From: a virus
Virus record (IMG/VR): IMGVR_UViG_3300012005_000003
Location: 13,041-77,040 of that record
Direction: 5' to 3' (one strand)
DNA length: 64,000 nucleotides
Below the pieces are notes generated by a model that did no database searches, was not told where the DNA came from, and worked only from the letters and a program-made list of their open reading frames with translations. Shown piece by piece: positions 34,541 through 42,431 of this stretch. A program made the translations under genes and the position numbers. Every line of letters begins with the position of its first letter. Position 1 is the stretch's first letter.

Positions 34541-34996
34541 TTATTTAAACAAAGGGTTAAATTTTGGAGTGTTATCTCCGAATATCAATTTGCTAAAATC
34601 TTCTTCGAAGACTATATTCGTTGGAACATTTCTAGCTTTGAACATATCGGCCATTTCTAAATCTGTGTAACCGTTCAAATTTTCAGTATTGGCTCTGTAA
34701 ACAATCCAGAATTCATTATCAGGATGAGCTTCAGCGTACTTATAAAGATCTTTAATTTGACGCTTGATATAAGATATACTTACGCTGGGATGTTTTTTCT
34801 TTGTTAGATCTTTTGTCACTATGGCATATGATTGTCCTTGAGGACCTTCTGCTTGACCGTATATCGCACCATGTTTCATTCTAGCCACAAGAGCACTCCC
34901 TTTTGAATGTCTTCCTTCTGTGTTCGATCCATACACGTAAATCTGATGAGATTTCAGAGATCTTATCAAGCCTTGATATGTTTTTCTTTTATTCAT
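34541..34996 (-). CDS. Conserved phage/bacterial protein with YGSNxxGRH motif, 151 aa
   Basis: YVYGSNTEGRHSKGSALVAR, then GAIYGQAEGPQGQSYAIVTKD, matches a widespread family in which GSNLxGxHGxGAA and GxGEGxxGNSYALPTK are conserved. The second half (IKDLYKYAEAHPDNEFWIVY, GYTDLEMADMF) is also typical. A fold related to macro domains has been suspected from the Gly-rich loops, but I cannot confirm it. If so, it may bind ADP-ribose, which would be notable beside the ADP-ribosyltransferase-like proteins. Its ATG overlaps the stop of the gene ending at 34993. Confidence 0.7.
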   Translation of the reverse strand: MNKRKTYQGLIRSLKSHQIYVYGSNTEGRHSKGSALVARMKHGAIYGQAEGPQGQSYAIVTKDLTKKKHPSVSISYIKRQIKDLYKYAEAHPDNEFWIVYRANTENLNGYTDLEMADMFKARNVPTNIVFEEDFSKLIFGDNTPKFNPLFK

Positions 34997-35277
34997 TTTT
35001 TGGATATAAGATAATCATCGATATGCTTTTCAACAATAAGTCTATGTTCACACATAGCTTTCATAGTTGATGCATCTGTGTAAAAACGACAAGTTCCAAA
35101 TTTCAACTTAATTTGAGAATATTTAAAATTTGGAATTAAGATAAAATCTTGGAATTTAGTGTCCAAATATCGCATAACATATTCATCATCAATATCTAAA
35201 CCGTAAGATCCTTCTACTAGGAATTCTTTATATTTTTCATTGAATTCTTTAGCTGTTTTTATTTGATTGTTTTTCAT
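34993..35277 (-). CDS. Unknown protein, 94 aa
   Basis: MKNNQIKTAKEFNEKYKEFLVEGSYGLDI begins with a Lys-rich helix. The middle (DEYVMRYLDTKFQDFILIP) and end (EHRLIVEKHIDDYLISKK) are also helical. Proteins with a start of the type KTAKEFNEKYKDFLEEGHYGL are common in Bacteroidetes phages, without a known role. Four-base overlap with the next gene supports an operon. Confidence 0.65.
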   Translation of the reverse strand: MKNNQIKTAKEFNEKYKEFLVEGSYGLDIDDEYVMRYLDTKFQDFILIPNFKYSQIKLKFGTCRFYTDASTMKAMCEHRLIVEKHIDDYLISKK

Positions 35278-35280
35278 ATT

Positions 35281-35541
35281 TTATTCAATTTTGAAATCAT
35301 CCAAATCATAAATCTGTCTATAGACATAATCTCCACATTGTTCACAATATCCTCCATCTTCACCTTCGTAATCAATATTATCCAATAGTAGATTTATTGT
35401 TGAATCTAATCCTTGCATGTTACATATTTTGATGAGTCTTGCCAATAAAGATTCTTTTTCTTCTTTAGACAATTCGTTTAATTCTCTACCATCTATGTCT
35501 GTATAGAATGCTGTACATCCTTGTGATTTAATTATTTTCAT
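35281..35541 (-). CDS. Small protein with one CxxC, 86 aa
   Basis: Contains GYCEQCGDYVYRQIYDLDDF near the C-terminus: one CxxC pair, so at most half of a zinc site in the monomer. The N-terminal part (FYTDIDGRELNELSKEEKES) is charged and helical. No family recognised. Four bases overlap the cupin-like gene upstream. Confidence 0.62.
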   Translation of the reverse strand: MKIIKSQGCTAFYTDIDGRELNELSKEEKESLLARLIKICNMQGLDSTINLLLDNIDYEGEDGGYCEQCGDYVYRQIYDLDDFKIE

Positions 35542-35936
35542 ATTTCTTTTCTATGCCATGTTAAAGTTGTTTCTTTTCCATCTTTATATTCCATCCATGT
35601 TTTTCTCCATGGACCTTGTATCAATAATGTTAAACAACCTTCAGAATTATTTATAGAATGATAACAGTCTCTTTGGAAATATTTGAATATTTTATCTCTA
35701 TTTGCATATGATATTTTGAAATCCTTATCTAATATTCCTTCGATGTAATTTCCAAATATTTTGAAAGATATAACACTAAACGCATGGGTGTGAAATCTAT
35801 CTTGAAATCCACCTTTAAAATAGAAGAATAGGATACCAAATAATCTTTTGTGTTCAAACAATACAAACTGTTTAGCAACAAGATCACCAAACACTATTGG
35901 TTTATAACTGAATATTTCACAACCTAATATTCTCAT
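35538..35936 (-). CDS. Cupin-like (RmlC fold) protein, 132 aa
   Basis: FHTHAFSVISFKIFGNYIEG (from residue 48) has the HxH of cupin motif 1. RDCYHSINNSEGCLTLLIQGP supplies the motif 2 His, and the ending RKTWMEY...TWHRKEI matches phage and bacterial cupins with HSHxFxxxSxILxGxYxE and GPRRRxWGF. Such proteins bind a metal and may act on sugars or small molecules. No partner enzyme is adjacent. The substrate cannot be inferred. Confidence 0.68.
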   Translation of the reverse strand: MRILGCEIFSYKPIVFGDLVAKQFVLFEHKRLFGILFFYFKGGFQDRFHTHAFSVISFKIFGNYIEGILDKDFKISYANRDKIFKYFQRDCYHSINNSEGCLTLLIQGPWRKTWMEYKDGKETTLTWHRKEI

Positions 35937-36271
35937 TTTGCTATTTTGTAAAATTTGGTAGGGTTTGAAAGTCTGTAATCTAATTCTACAGGTTTGTCAA
36001 CATCATCTCTATATCCCATATAGCCTTTGTAGTAAGGCGTGACTCTTGCTTGAAAACCTATATCATCTCCAACTACCAATTCTAATTCTTTTATCTGTTT
36101 GCCAACTGTCATCCACAGATGATCACATAGATCTTTTCCTTCTTCGTCTTTCAGATTTACGATACATAGCGTTTCTTTGACATAACCATATGAAGATTTG
36201 GTTCCAAAGCGACTGACTTCTGCAGTCACTTTGATCCTTATATCATTCAATTTCTGTAAATTTTTACGCAT
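35933..36271 (-). CDS. OB-fold-like protein, 112 aa
   Basis: The pattern DHLWMTVGKQIKELELVVGDDIGFQARVTPYYKGYMG matches small bacterial/phage proteins built as OB barrels, where DHxW, GDxIxFxARV and Y.KGY are conserved and the sequence ends in LSNPTK. The basic N-terminus MRKNLQKLNDIRIKV and aromatic residues could bind nucleic acid. Overlaps the cupin gene by four bases. Confidence 0.6.
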   Translation of the reverse strand: MRKNLQKLNDIRIKVTAEVSRFGTKSSYGYVKETLCIVNLKDEEGKDLCDHLWMTVGKQIKELELVVGDDIGFQARVTPYYKGYMGYRDDVDKPVELDYRLSNPTKFYKIAK

Positions 36272-36290
36272 TTACTAAATAGCCAAATGT

Positions 36291-37004
36291 TTAATTATCG
36301 TTTGTAACGATTTTGATCTTGTTGATAACATTATCATCTTCGGCTTCTTCTCCCCAGGCTGTAACTATTTGATACATGATGCCATTGTTGTAACCTCTTG
36401 GATTATACAAAGGAGCAAGAATAATAGGATCCAAATTAAAAGATGGTTTCTGAAACTCGAATTTGAGTTTAGGTTTCTCTACGTTTAAGATTAATCTATC
36501 GGCTTCTACCAGATTTTCTTTGAACATATATCTAGGTGCAACTATTGCATAACAGACACCGTCATATTTAATATCTATTGCTGATGTAGATGCAAAACGA
36601 CAGAATTCTTTAGAATTTAAAACCTTATTTTTATGATTATTAAGATCTTGCAGGTTACTATATGGAATACTTCCTATGAATTGATTAATGAGTCCTAAGT
36701 ACAAATCATACTTCTCGCAAAGATTTAAGATATTTTTGATTCCTATCAAACGATAATTAGTGTATTTTATGCTGATCTTGTTGTAAAGTTCGCGATCTTT
36801 GTTAAGACCATCTATATCCTTATTAATGCCTATATTTTCAGATAATTCTTCATATGTTTTAGAATTACTAAGTCCTAATTTAATTAGGTTGTCTTGTAAT
36901 TCATTTGCGTCAACCAAATCTATACTTGGATTACTTACACTGTTGAATGAATTAAGATCTAAAGATTTCTTAAAATCTGCATGTATTTCTGCTGCTGTTA
37001 CCAT
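36291..37004 (-). CDS. Unknown protein, 237 aa
   Basis: The first half is helical (ELQDNLIKLGLSNSKTYEELSENIGI). The second half has strands and a Pro-rich part (DPIILAPLYNPRGYNNGIMYQI). A central segment (FCRFASTSAIDIKYDGVCYAIVAPRYMF) might form a beta sheet. It ends with AWGEEAEDDNVINKIKIV. No family recognised. Seven bases overlap the membrane protein gene upstream. Confidence 0.65.
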   Translation of the reverse strand: MVTAAEIHADFKKSLDLNSFNSVSNPSIDLVDANELQDNLIKLGLSNSKTYEELSENIGINKDIDGLNKDRELYNKISIKYTNYRLIGIKNILNLCEKYDLYLGLINQFIGSIPYSNLQDLNNHKNKVLNSKEFCRFASTSAIDIKYDGVCYAIVAPRYMFKENLVEADRLILNVEKPKLKFEFQKPSFNLDPIILAPLYNPRGYNNGIMYQIVTAWGEEAEDDNVINKIKIVTNDN

Positions 37005-37519
37005 GTTGTATTTTTATATTGTTCTATTCTTAATTTATATAAAGTTTTACTTTGTTCTATGTACATTATGGCATTAATGTGGTTATAAAAACTCTGTCCT
37101 ATGGAAAACAAACTTCTATACTTACCGTCATTGAATACACTTATTTTAGCTATATGAAAAATGATAATAATTATAGCTAAAATAAGAAAACATATATCAT
37201 AATTATGAACAGCTAATATCTTTAAAGAATAAACAAGAGATCCTTCTATAATAAAATTTGTAAAATAAATACAGAACTTATAAAATAAAACTTTTGAAAA
37301 TATAGAAGTTTCTATTACTTCAAATTTAAAATCATTTGCTTCATATATATAATTTATTAGCTGTGTTAAAATACAAAAAAACAAAGCACTGTTTGTAATA
37401 AGAAATATACCATTTTTTTCAACATTATGAATAACATTAATTTGAAATGTAATCAACATCAATACACACAATATTGCAAAAGTTGTAATATTTAAAATTT
37501 TAACACTTACTATTTTCAT
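36998..37519 (-). CDS. Multi-pass membrane protein, 173 aa
   Basis: Four hydrophobic segments are visible: residues about 9-28 (ILNITTFAILCVLMLITFQI), 37-56 (IFLITNSALFFCILTQLINY), 80-100 (FYKFCIYFTNFIIEGSLVYSL) and 107-125 (YDICFLILAIIIIIFHIA). The C-terminal 45 residues are polar. The base composition is very AT-rich. No family recognised. Possibly an inner-membrane exclusion or lysis-control protein. Confidence 0.65.
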   Translation of the reverse strand: MKIVSVKILNITTFAILCVLMLITFQINVIHNVEKNGIFLITNSALFFCILTQLINYIYEANDFKFEVIETSIFSKVLFYKFCIYFTNFIIEGSLVYSLKILAVHNYDICFLILAIIIIIFHIAKISVFNDGKYRSLFSIGQSFYNHINAIMYIEQSKTLYKLRIEQYKNTTW

Positions 37520-37562
37520 ATATCTAAATTAATATTTTTATTTGATTAATGTATATTTTTAC

Positions 37563-38501
37563 TCAAATATATTGTTGTTCAACAAAATCTATCAGCATAT
37601 TCAGATTTTCAGAATTATCTGGATATTTCAAAACCATCTTTTTCAAAAATTCAATTCTTGCTCGTTTATAGATATTATTTCCGCATGGCTTGTATTCATT
37701 ATAAATCCCTTCTTCCCATTTCAACAAACTTGCATAATCTCTTTCAACTATCTTCATATCGAATTCATTGAAGATCTTAGAGAGATAATCCTCTGAAGTG
37801 TGTTTCTTTGTATGAAGTATAGCATACATGATATCATTCGCATCAGAACTTACAGCTGAAAAATGAGATAAGAAAAAATCTGCACTGTCTTCTTCATTTA
37901 TAGAACTTAAAGGATTATATATAATATCATGGAACAACGCAACTAATATCAATTTCTCATATGTATGTGTATCATATTCTTTCTTATCTAATCCATTCTT
38001 TATTTGTCTAAAAAGATCATTTAAGTGTTCCCTGTTGTGATAGAAGCGATGAGGTTCGTTCCATCTAGCAAATATATCTTTAAGCTTGATATTCATTTGC
38101 CATTTATCTAACAAAACTTGCAATCCTTTGATATCATAGAATGATGAATCATTTAAACCATCATCTTGTTCATATTTCAATTTCAATCTCAGATACGTTT
38201 GAACTTCAAATTCTTCTTGTTTAGCTTTCTCTTTAATTTCTCTTTCTTTAGCTATTCTCTCTAGTTCAATCTTAGCATCCGATTCTTTTTGATGATGTCT
38301 TTTTATCACATCTTCTACAGGATCTTCAAGATCTTCAGGTGACAGATATACGCTCCATTGATCGCTATCACCTCTTTCATATGCTATAAAACTGACATAA
38401 ATTCTACCATCCTCTTCTATACAAATGTTATCCAAATATCGTTCAGATGATTTTGATATTCTACAACCTAGTAATTTACATTTTTGATATAGTTCTTTCA
38501 T
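37563..38501 (-). CDS. HD-domain hydrolase with N-terminal extension, 312 aa
   Basis: Residues 140-312 form an HD domain: RWNEPHRFYHNREHL (146-160) supplies the first His, LVALFHDIIY (186-195) the HD pair, NEEDSADFF a further acidic site, and HTKKH later His ligands. This is the pattern of small (p)ppGpp-hydrolase-like or nucleotide-phosphohydrolase proteins of the YHNxxHI type. Residues 1-70 form a separate beta-rich part (YVSFIAYERGDSDQWSVYLSPED), followed by a Glu/Lys coiled coil (78-100). The substrate cannot be deduced; a signalling nucleotide is possible. Confidence 0.75.
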   Translation of the reverse strand: MKELYQKCKLLGCRISKSSERYLDNICIEEDGRIYVSFIAYERGDSDQWSVYLSPEDLEDPVEDVIKRHHQKESDAKIELERIAKEREIKEKAKQEEFEVQTYLRLKLKYEQDDGLNDSSFYDIKGLQVLLDKWQMNIKLKDIFARWNEPHRFYHNREHLNDLFRQIKNGLDKKEYDTHTYEKLILVALFHDIIYNPLSSINEEDSADFFLSHFSAVSSDANDIMYAILHTKKHTSEDYLSKIFNEFDMKIVERDYASLLKWEEGIYNEYKPCGNNIYKRARIEFLKKMVLKYPDNSENLNMLIDFVEQQYI

Positions 38502-38527
38502 TTTTAATTTATGATTTTATTAAATAT

Positions 38528-38731
38528 TCAAAATGTTTGTAGCTCATCACATACTTCATCTAACTTTACAGCTTTAGTTTTGTCATTAATATCTATTCCA
38601 ATTACTGTACATCTATTTTTATAAGGTGTTACGGCAAAGAAATTACGGCAATTCTCACATTTTTTATTTCTGTTTTCGTATTCGTCGTTTTGAGTTCGGT
38701 AATTAATTTCTTTTTTAGTCTTCATAAACAT
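38528..38731 (-). CDS. Small zinc-ribbon-like protein, 67 aa
   Basis: CENCRNFFAVTPYKNRCTVIGIDI...VCDEL shows CxxC plus two more Cys, suited to one zinc ion. The first 25 residues are polar. Small Cys-rich proteins of this kind are frequent in phage accessory regions. The start overlaps the preceding gene by 17 bases. Confidence 0.6.
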   Translation of the reverse strand: MFMKTKKEINYRTQNDEYENRNKKCENCRNFFAVTPYKNRCTVIGIDINDKTKAVKLDEVCDELQTF

Positions 38732-38948
38732 ATTCTGTTACAATTCCAAATTTTTTATTTGCTAGTTTCGGTATTCCTTTTTCATCAACTAGCAACTTAA
38801 CCTTATATGGATCTTTAAATCCTTCAGCATAAGGTATTATCACAACAGTTCCAATTTCAATATCCTCAATAGCTTGTTCTGTTATCACTAATAAATGACT
38901 ATATCCTCTTCCATTTGTCATTTTCTTTAATTCAAATTCTTTTTCCAT
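38715..38948 (-). CDS. Unknown protein, 77 aa
   Basis: A longer frame runs back to 39008 and would overlap the tRNA. The ATG at 38946-38948 (MEKEFELKKMTNGRGYSHLLV) is preferred. It is a small beta-rich protein (ITEQAIEDIEIGTVVIIPY). No family recognised. Confidence 0.62.
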   Translation of the reverse strand: MEKEFELKKMTNGRGYSHLLVITEQAIEDIEIGTVVIIPYAEGFKDPYKVKLLVDEKGIPKLANKKFGIVTEYVYED

Positions 38949-39003
38949 ATTTAATATTTTAAATTGTTTATTAAGTAAAATTAAACGTAATATCAATTTT
39001 TTG

Positions 39004-39075
39004 TGCACCCAGACGGGAACGATCCGCCAACCTTAACATTATGAGTGTTCTGCTCCACCATTGAGCTATGGGTGC
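39004..39075 (-). tRNA. tRNA with anticodon CAU (Met or lysidine-type Ile)
   Basis: The acceptor arms are TGGGTGC at 39069-39075 and GCACCCA at 39005-39011, read on the minus strand as GCACCCA...TGGGTGC with discriminator A. The D arm is GCTC/GAGC. The anticodon loop is CTCATAA with anticodon CAU and four good stem pairs plus one G-A mismatch at its base. The T arm is GGCGG/CCGTC with loop ATCGTTC. CCA is not encoded. The T loop departs from TTCRANY: bases 54 and 58 are A and T instead of T and A, an exchange that could preserve a pair. It lies between protein genes and needs covariance scoring. Confidence 0.75.
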
Positions 39076-39100
39076 TTTGTTTTTATCAAAAATACAAATA

Positions 39101-39415
39101 TTAGATCAATCCTAGCTCTCTAGCATGAGAGATTTTTACGTCAAATATACATCTATCATTAGGATTATATCCTTCATTGATGGCATAGTGATTTCCTCCT
39201 GTTACATCACAATATTCTGACCATCCACACTTAGTTTTTATTGCATAGAATGTGACAGGAACTGTTTCTTCTTTCTCTTGAACAGGTTTAGTAAAAATAT
39301 CTATAAATTCATTTTCTAATCGTTCAGCTGTTTCATCAGTGATGCCTCTGTATGAATCATTCCTAGAAGCTCTATAAGCTTTTCTTAAATCTTCTTCTGT
39401 ATATAATTTTTTCAT
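39101..39415 (-). CDS. Unknown protein, 104 aa
   Basis: MKKLYTEEDLRKAYRASRNDSYRG is a charged helix start of a type common in Bacteroidetes phages. The second half (VPVTFYAIKTKCGWSEYCDVTGG) has Cys and aromatic residues and perhaps a small beta fold. No family recognised. Confidence 0.6.
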   Translation of the reverse strand: MKKLYTEEDLRKAYRASRNDSYRGITDETAERLENEFIDIFTKPVQEKEETVPVTFYAIKTKCGWSEYCDVTGGNHYAINEGYNPNDRCIFDVKISHARELGLI

Positions 39416-39432
39416 TTTTGTTATTTTTTATA

Positions 39433-40122
39433 TTAATACTTAAAACCTTTCTGAAAATCATTTGTTGCTATTCCCAAAGTTTTTAATATCTGCATGATTT
39501 CTGCATCATTCAGTTTCATCTCAACTCCATTCTTTTCTAAATAGAGAGTTTTATCTTGCATGATGTGTTTATACACACCATTTTTAGAATCGACCTTTTG
39601 AGAAGACCAAGCTTTAAAAAAATGTTTTTCTTCAATATATTCATCAATTAAAGAACTGTTAATCATATCTTCATTCATGACAATGTAATCAAAACCAACT
39701 ATTTTGGCGTATTCATTACACGCTTTAAACTTACTGATATTTTTATCATAAATTTTCCATTGCTCAGCATTTGTTTTCATCTGTTTCAAACTCATATGTA
39801 CTGATATATCATCAGGAGGAAGCAAAGATGATTTCATACTTATGTCAGAAATAATTTTCCTGATATTTCCTGCACCATTTTCTATCTCAAAATAAAAATC
39901 AGGTGTATGTGTGCTAAATTTTCCATTGTGAGCATAACTGATATCATAAATTCTAAAACCGTATTTTTTAATATGATCGTTCATATCCAACAATTGTAAA
40001 ACTTTTAATTCCAAAGAGCTTCTATAGTTGATAATTTTTTCAGTATTTATCAATTTATCAGGATTCTTAGGTGTATAATATCCTTGTTTAAAATTGGTTC
40101 CTTTTGATTTTACTTTTTCCAT
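39433..40122 (-). CDS. T4 gp4-like head completion protein, 229 aa
   Basis: T4 gp4 acts late in head assembly before tail joining and has a nuclease-like fold. The pattern here agrees: YYTPKNPDKL (15-24), IINYRSSLELKVLQLLD (30-46), as in the RSSWEL block, then YDISYAHNGKFSTHTPDFYFEI (59-80) for the PDF strand and DISMKSSLLPP for the E-x-K strand region, and FKACNEYAKIVGFDYIVMNED for the later K-A-x-x-YA-x-x-G segment. The E-x-K is altered to D-I-S-M-K, so activity is open. T4 gp4 has 150 residues; the 60 extra C-terminal residues are unexplained. It is surrounded by accessory genes. Confidence 0.72.
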   Translation of the reverse strand: MEKVKSKGTNFKQGYYTPKNPDKLINTEKIINYRSSLELKVLQLLDMNDHIKKYGFRIYDISYAHNGKFSTHTPDFYFEIENGAGNIRKIISDISMKSSLLPPDDISVHMSLKQMKTNAEQWKIYDKNISKFKACNEYAKIVGFDYIVMNEDMINSSLIDEYIEEKHFFKAWSSQKVDSKNGVYKHIMQDKTLYLEKNGVEMKLNDAEIMQILKTLGIATNDFQKGFKY

Positions 40123-40127
40123 ATTTC

Positions 40128-40736
40128 TTATTTTATCAATTTTTTAATAAATGAATCTTTCAATTTTATACAACCTATATCATGAGCGTGATGTTGTTTT
40201 GTCGAATCTAAATAATAATCAACATTCTTTTTTTCAACATCTATGATCATTTCTTGCTGTACGGTATTATCTACATGTCCGAAACCGTGATACGAGGTTC
40301 CACAATATTTATATACCAATTGTCCTTTATCATTAATGCTACAATAATCAAATTCTATACTGCTTCTAGATGTTGATTTCATGTTAAATTTCTTGAGAGT
40401 AAAAAATCTACTATCATATTTATTCAAAAATAATTTTTCTTTATTTTTTAAAATCTTTTTAACGAATATTTCAAAATCTTTTTGAATTTCTTCATTTGAA
40501 GTCCATGCAAAATAATCAGTTCCTTCTCTCTGATTAAATGTTTCTGCAAAAAGATTAGTGATGCTTTCGTTAAAATGAGCAAAACTTATATCTTTTGACC
40601 ATTCCTTGACAGTCTTTTGCATATCATTCATTATAGATGACACTATCTGATTTTTTCTTATTTCAATATTTTTAATCTCTTCATATAGGGATATAAGTTC
40701 AGAATTATCTGATATTGTAGATTTTTCTTTTATCAT
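40128..40736 (-). CDS. Unknown protein, 202 aa
   Basis: Soluble, with an N-terminal coiled-coil-like segment (LISLYEEIKNIEIRKNQIVS) and a beta-rich second half with a His cluster (TSYHGFGHVDNTVQQEMIID and QHHAHDIG). The His-rich part might bind a metal. No family recognised. Five bases separate it from the gp4-like gene downstream. Confidence 0.65.
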   Translation of the reverse strand: MIKEKSTISDNSELISLYEEIKNIEIRKNQIVSSIMNDMQKTVKEWSKDISFAHFNESITNLFAETFNQREGTDYFAWTSNEEIQKDFEIFVKKILKNKEKLFLNKYDSRFFTLKKFNMKSTSRSSIEFDYCSINDKGQLVYKYCGTSYHGFGHVDNTVQQEMIIDVEKKNVDYYLDSTKQHHAHDIGCIKLKDSFIKKLIK

Positions 40737-40749
40737 TATTGTACAAATT

Positions 40750-40980
40750 TTAAGAAATTACATCGTTAATTATTTTTTGTTTTTCGTAGTATTCATCAAA
40801 ACCATTCATGAATGCTCTGACGTCGTCTTCGTAACCCATATCTGGATCATAATACTCAAATCTGACTTTACATGAAATATCATCAGAGAATATCAGATCA
40901 TATTTGGTTTGCCAATCAAGATCCGACTCGTAAATTTTATGAGCCTTTTGATAAATTGTTCTTAGTTCTTTGAATTCCAT
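40750..40980 (-). CDS. Unknown acidic protein, 76 aa
   Basis: MEFKELRTIYQKAHKIYESDLDWQTKYDLIFSDDIS is helical and charged, and the middle (FEYYDPDMGYEDDVRAFMNGF) is acidic and aromatic. Upstream lies a 300-base non-coding region with repeated motifs. No family recognised. Confidence 0.62.
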   Translation of the reverse strand: MEFKELRTIYQKAHKIYESDLDWQTKYDLIFSDDISCKVRFEYYDPDMGYEDDVRAFMNGFDEYYEKQKIINDVIS

Positions 40981-41088
40981 GATGATTTAATTTTGATAAT
41001 AGCAAAAGTAAACAATTAAATTGAACCATGAAAATTATTTATGGTTATTGATAAAAAAAAGTTATTAACAGTGAGCGTCTCTACAATA

Positions 41089-41191
41089 AAAACATACGAC
41101 GTCAAGCGAAATATTTTTTCTTATAAAGTCGTATGTTTTCAAAAACCGCGTATATGTTGCTGGTTGACTTCACTCCAGAAAAACATACGAC
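41089..41191. repeat. AAAACATACGAC repeat element in non-coding gap
   Basis: The gap 40981-41283 has no convincing gene. AAAACATACGAC occurs at 41089-41100 and 41180-41191, with the exact inverse GTCGTATGTTTT at 41128-41139, so copies one and two form a 12-bp stem with a 27-base loop. Shorter GTCAA/TTGAC and CTGG/CCAG pairs lie between. An 11-base copy precedes the ATG of the gene starting at 42138. It could be a protein-binding site array, a structured RNA or a replication element. Confidence 0.65.
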
Positions 41192-41227
41192 ATTATGTAT
41201 ATAAAATAAATAATATTAATTTTTAGC

Positions 41228-41262
41228 TAAAAACAGGGCTAGAGCTCAAAGACCACCCTGTT
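41228..41262 (-). terminator. Terminator after the CHC2 gene
   Basis: Read on the minus strand, AACAGGG (41262-41256) pairs with CCCTGTT (41238-41232), followed by further T. The loop is long at 17 bases. It lies 22 bases after the stop of the CHC2 zinc-finger gene. Confidence 0.65.
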
Positions 41263-41283
41263 CTTTTTGTGACTACCGACTTA

Positions 41284-41724
41284 TCAGAAAGGAAGATCTT
41301 CGTCGTTATTCTCAGTCTTTTTAGCTCTTGGAATTTTTTCTATATCGGTTTCTGAAAAATATTTTCTTGCTTTAGCTCCATTCATCAATCTATCTGAAAA
41401 AAACAACGCATCGGTGAAATTTATATCGAACAAAGTTTTTACGAATCCTATCGAAGTCAATCCTCCTGTTCCACATTCGAAGCATTTAAACCTTCCTTTC
41501 CTATCTGAAACCCTAAAGTGTTTATCATTCAAAGTTTTCGGTGTGCAGAAAGGACATCTTCCAACACAGTCTCCGGATTTCAATCTTTTTAAAATAACAA
41601 ATTTTGATATCAGATCACTCATTTTGAAAGAATAGATGATCTCATTGATCACATGTTGTTTTATCACTATATCTGTTTTTCTCCTCTTTTTAGGGAACAG
41701 ATCTCTGCGTTTTCTTTTAAACAT
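41284..41724 (-). CDS. CHC2-type primase zinc-finger domain, stand-alone, 146 aa
   Basis: DnaG-type primases begin with a CHC2 zinc domain that recognises the template. Here VIKQHVINEIIYSFKMSDLIS leads into CVGRCPFC (Cys57, Cys60), DKHFRVSDRKGRFKCFECG (His69, Cys81, Cys84), then GLTSIGFVKTLFDINFTDAL. These are the conserved features of the domain. The Toprim catalytic part is absent; the protein stops after a short Lys-rich linker ending NNDEDLPF. That ending resembles the acidic tails of single-stranded DNA-binding proteins. It may work with a separately encoded primase/helicase elsewhere. The first 16 residues are very basic (KRKRRDLFPKKRRK). Confidence 0.8.
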   Translation of the reverse strand: MFKRKRRDLFPKKRRKTDIVIKQHVINEIIYSFKMSDLISKFVILKRLKSGDCVGRCPFCTPKTLNDKHFRVSDRKGRFKCFECGTGGLTSIGFVKTLFDINFTDALFFSDRLMNGAKARKYFSETDIEKIPRAKKTENNDEDLPF

Positions 41725-42138
41725 TTAACAAATATTTTTACCGAACAATCTCAATACAACAGAATATTTTCCAATTATCATTCCTCTATATCCCAATCTT
41801 CTACTGAACAGACATTTATCCAATTTTTTGATCGATAAAAAGAATTTTATTTCATTATTAATATGAGCTCCGTTGATATGATCCAAAAAATTCAAAAATT
41901 CCCTTTCTACCATGATCTTTGCATTTTCAAAAGTGTCTGCTTTTGCAATAAAATCAGGCATATCATTTCCACTGACAGGAAAATGTCCATTTATAGAAAA
42001 TATTCTTTTTCCATCATGGTTTATCATATTGACCCAAGCAATGTTCAGATCTTTGTAATGACATATTCTGGCCCATCTTCCTTGCTTATCCGGTTCTTCT
42101 GTAGAACTATACCTTGTTGACCAATTAAAATTTTTCAT
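41725..42138 (-). CDS. Unknown protein, 137 aa
   Basis: MKNFNWSTRYSSTEEPDKQGRW, then ARICHYKDLNIAWVNMINHDG and FSINGHFPVSGNDMP, suggest a beta-rich fold. A basic C-terminus (FSRRLGYRGMIIGKYSVVLRLFG) follows. An AAAACATACGA copy lies just before the ATG. Stop and start with the CHC2 gene are directly adjacent, so the two are co-translated. No family recognised. Confidence 0.65.
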   Translation of the reverse strand: MKNFNWSTRYSSTEEPDKQGRWARICHYKDLNIAWVNMINHDGKRIFSINGHFPVSGNDMPDFIAKADTFENAKIMVEREFLNFLDHINGAHINNEIKFFLSIKKLDKCLFSRRLGYRGMIIGKYSVVLRLFGKNIC

Positions 42139-42158
42139 TTAAGTTCGTATGTTTTTTT

Positions 42159-42431
42159 TTATTTATGGCTGCTGTTTTTAATAAATTTTCCTGTTGGTTC
42201 TATTTTAAGATCTAAAAAATAATTAGTTTCGTCACAATAGGAGCTCGCTGATAGATTTATTTCAATATCTTTATAGTTCTCTTTCAAAAATATTTTAAGC
42301 TTTTCTATGTATGACATATGCGCAATTGGCATACACCAAGTTTTTCCTTCTTCTAGATTTTTTGAAATGTTATCTTCATTGAATTTGTGATCTTGATAAG
42401 AGAATATTGTAGCGGTCGACTGATTCATCAT
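42159..42431 (-). CDS. Unknown protein, 90 aa
   Basis: MMNQSTATIFSYQDHKFNEDNISKN is followed by MSYIEKLKIFLKENYKDIEINLSAS and a strand near the end (NYFLDLKIEPTGK). Mixed alpha/beta, soluble. The ATG overlaps the preceding gene by four bases. No family recognised. Confidence 0.58.
   Translation of the reverse strand: MMNQSTATIFSYQDHKFNEDNISKNLEEGKTWCMPIAHMSYIEKLKIFLKENYKDIEINLSASSYCDETNYFLDLKIEPTGKFIKNSSHK

Noticed and set aside
41041-41226. A 61-codon plus-strand frame in the 41 kb gap
   Set aside because: Its content follows from the repeated AAAACATACGAC motif and inverted copy, the composition is not protein-like, and it points against the surrounding genes.
40981-41283. A CRISPR-like array suggested by repeated 12-base motifs
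   Set aside because: Only three copies, one inverted, unequal spacing and no Cas genes. It does not fit an array.
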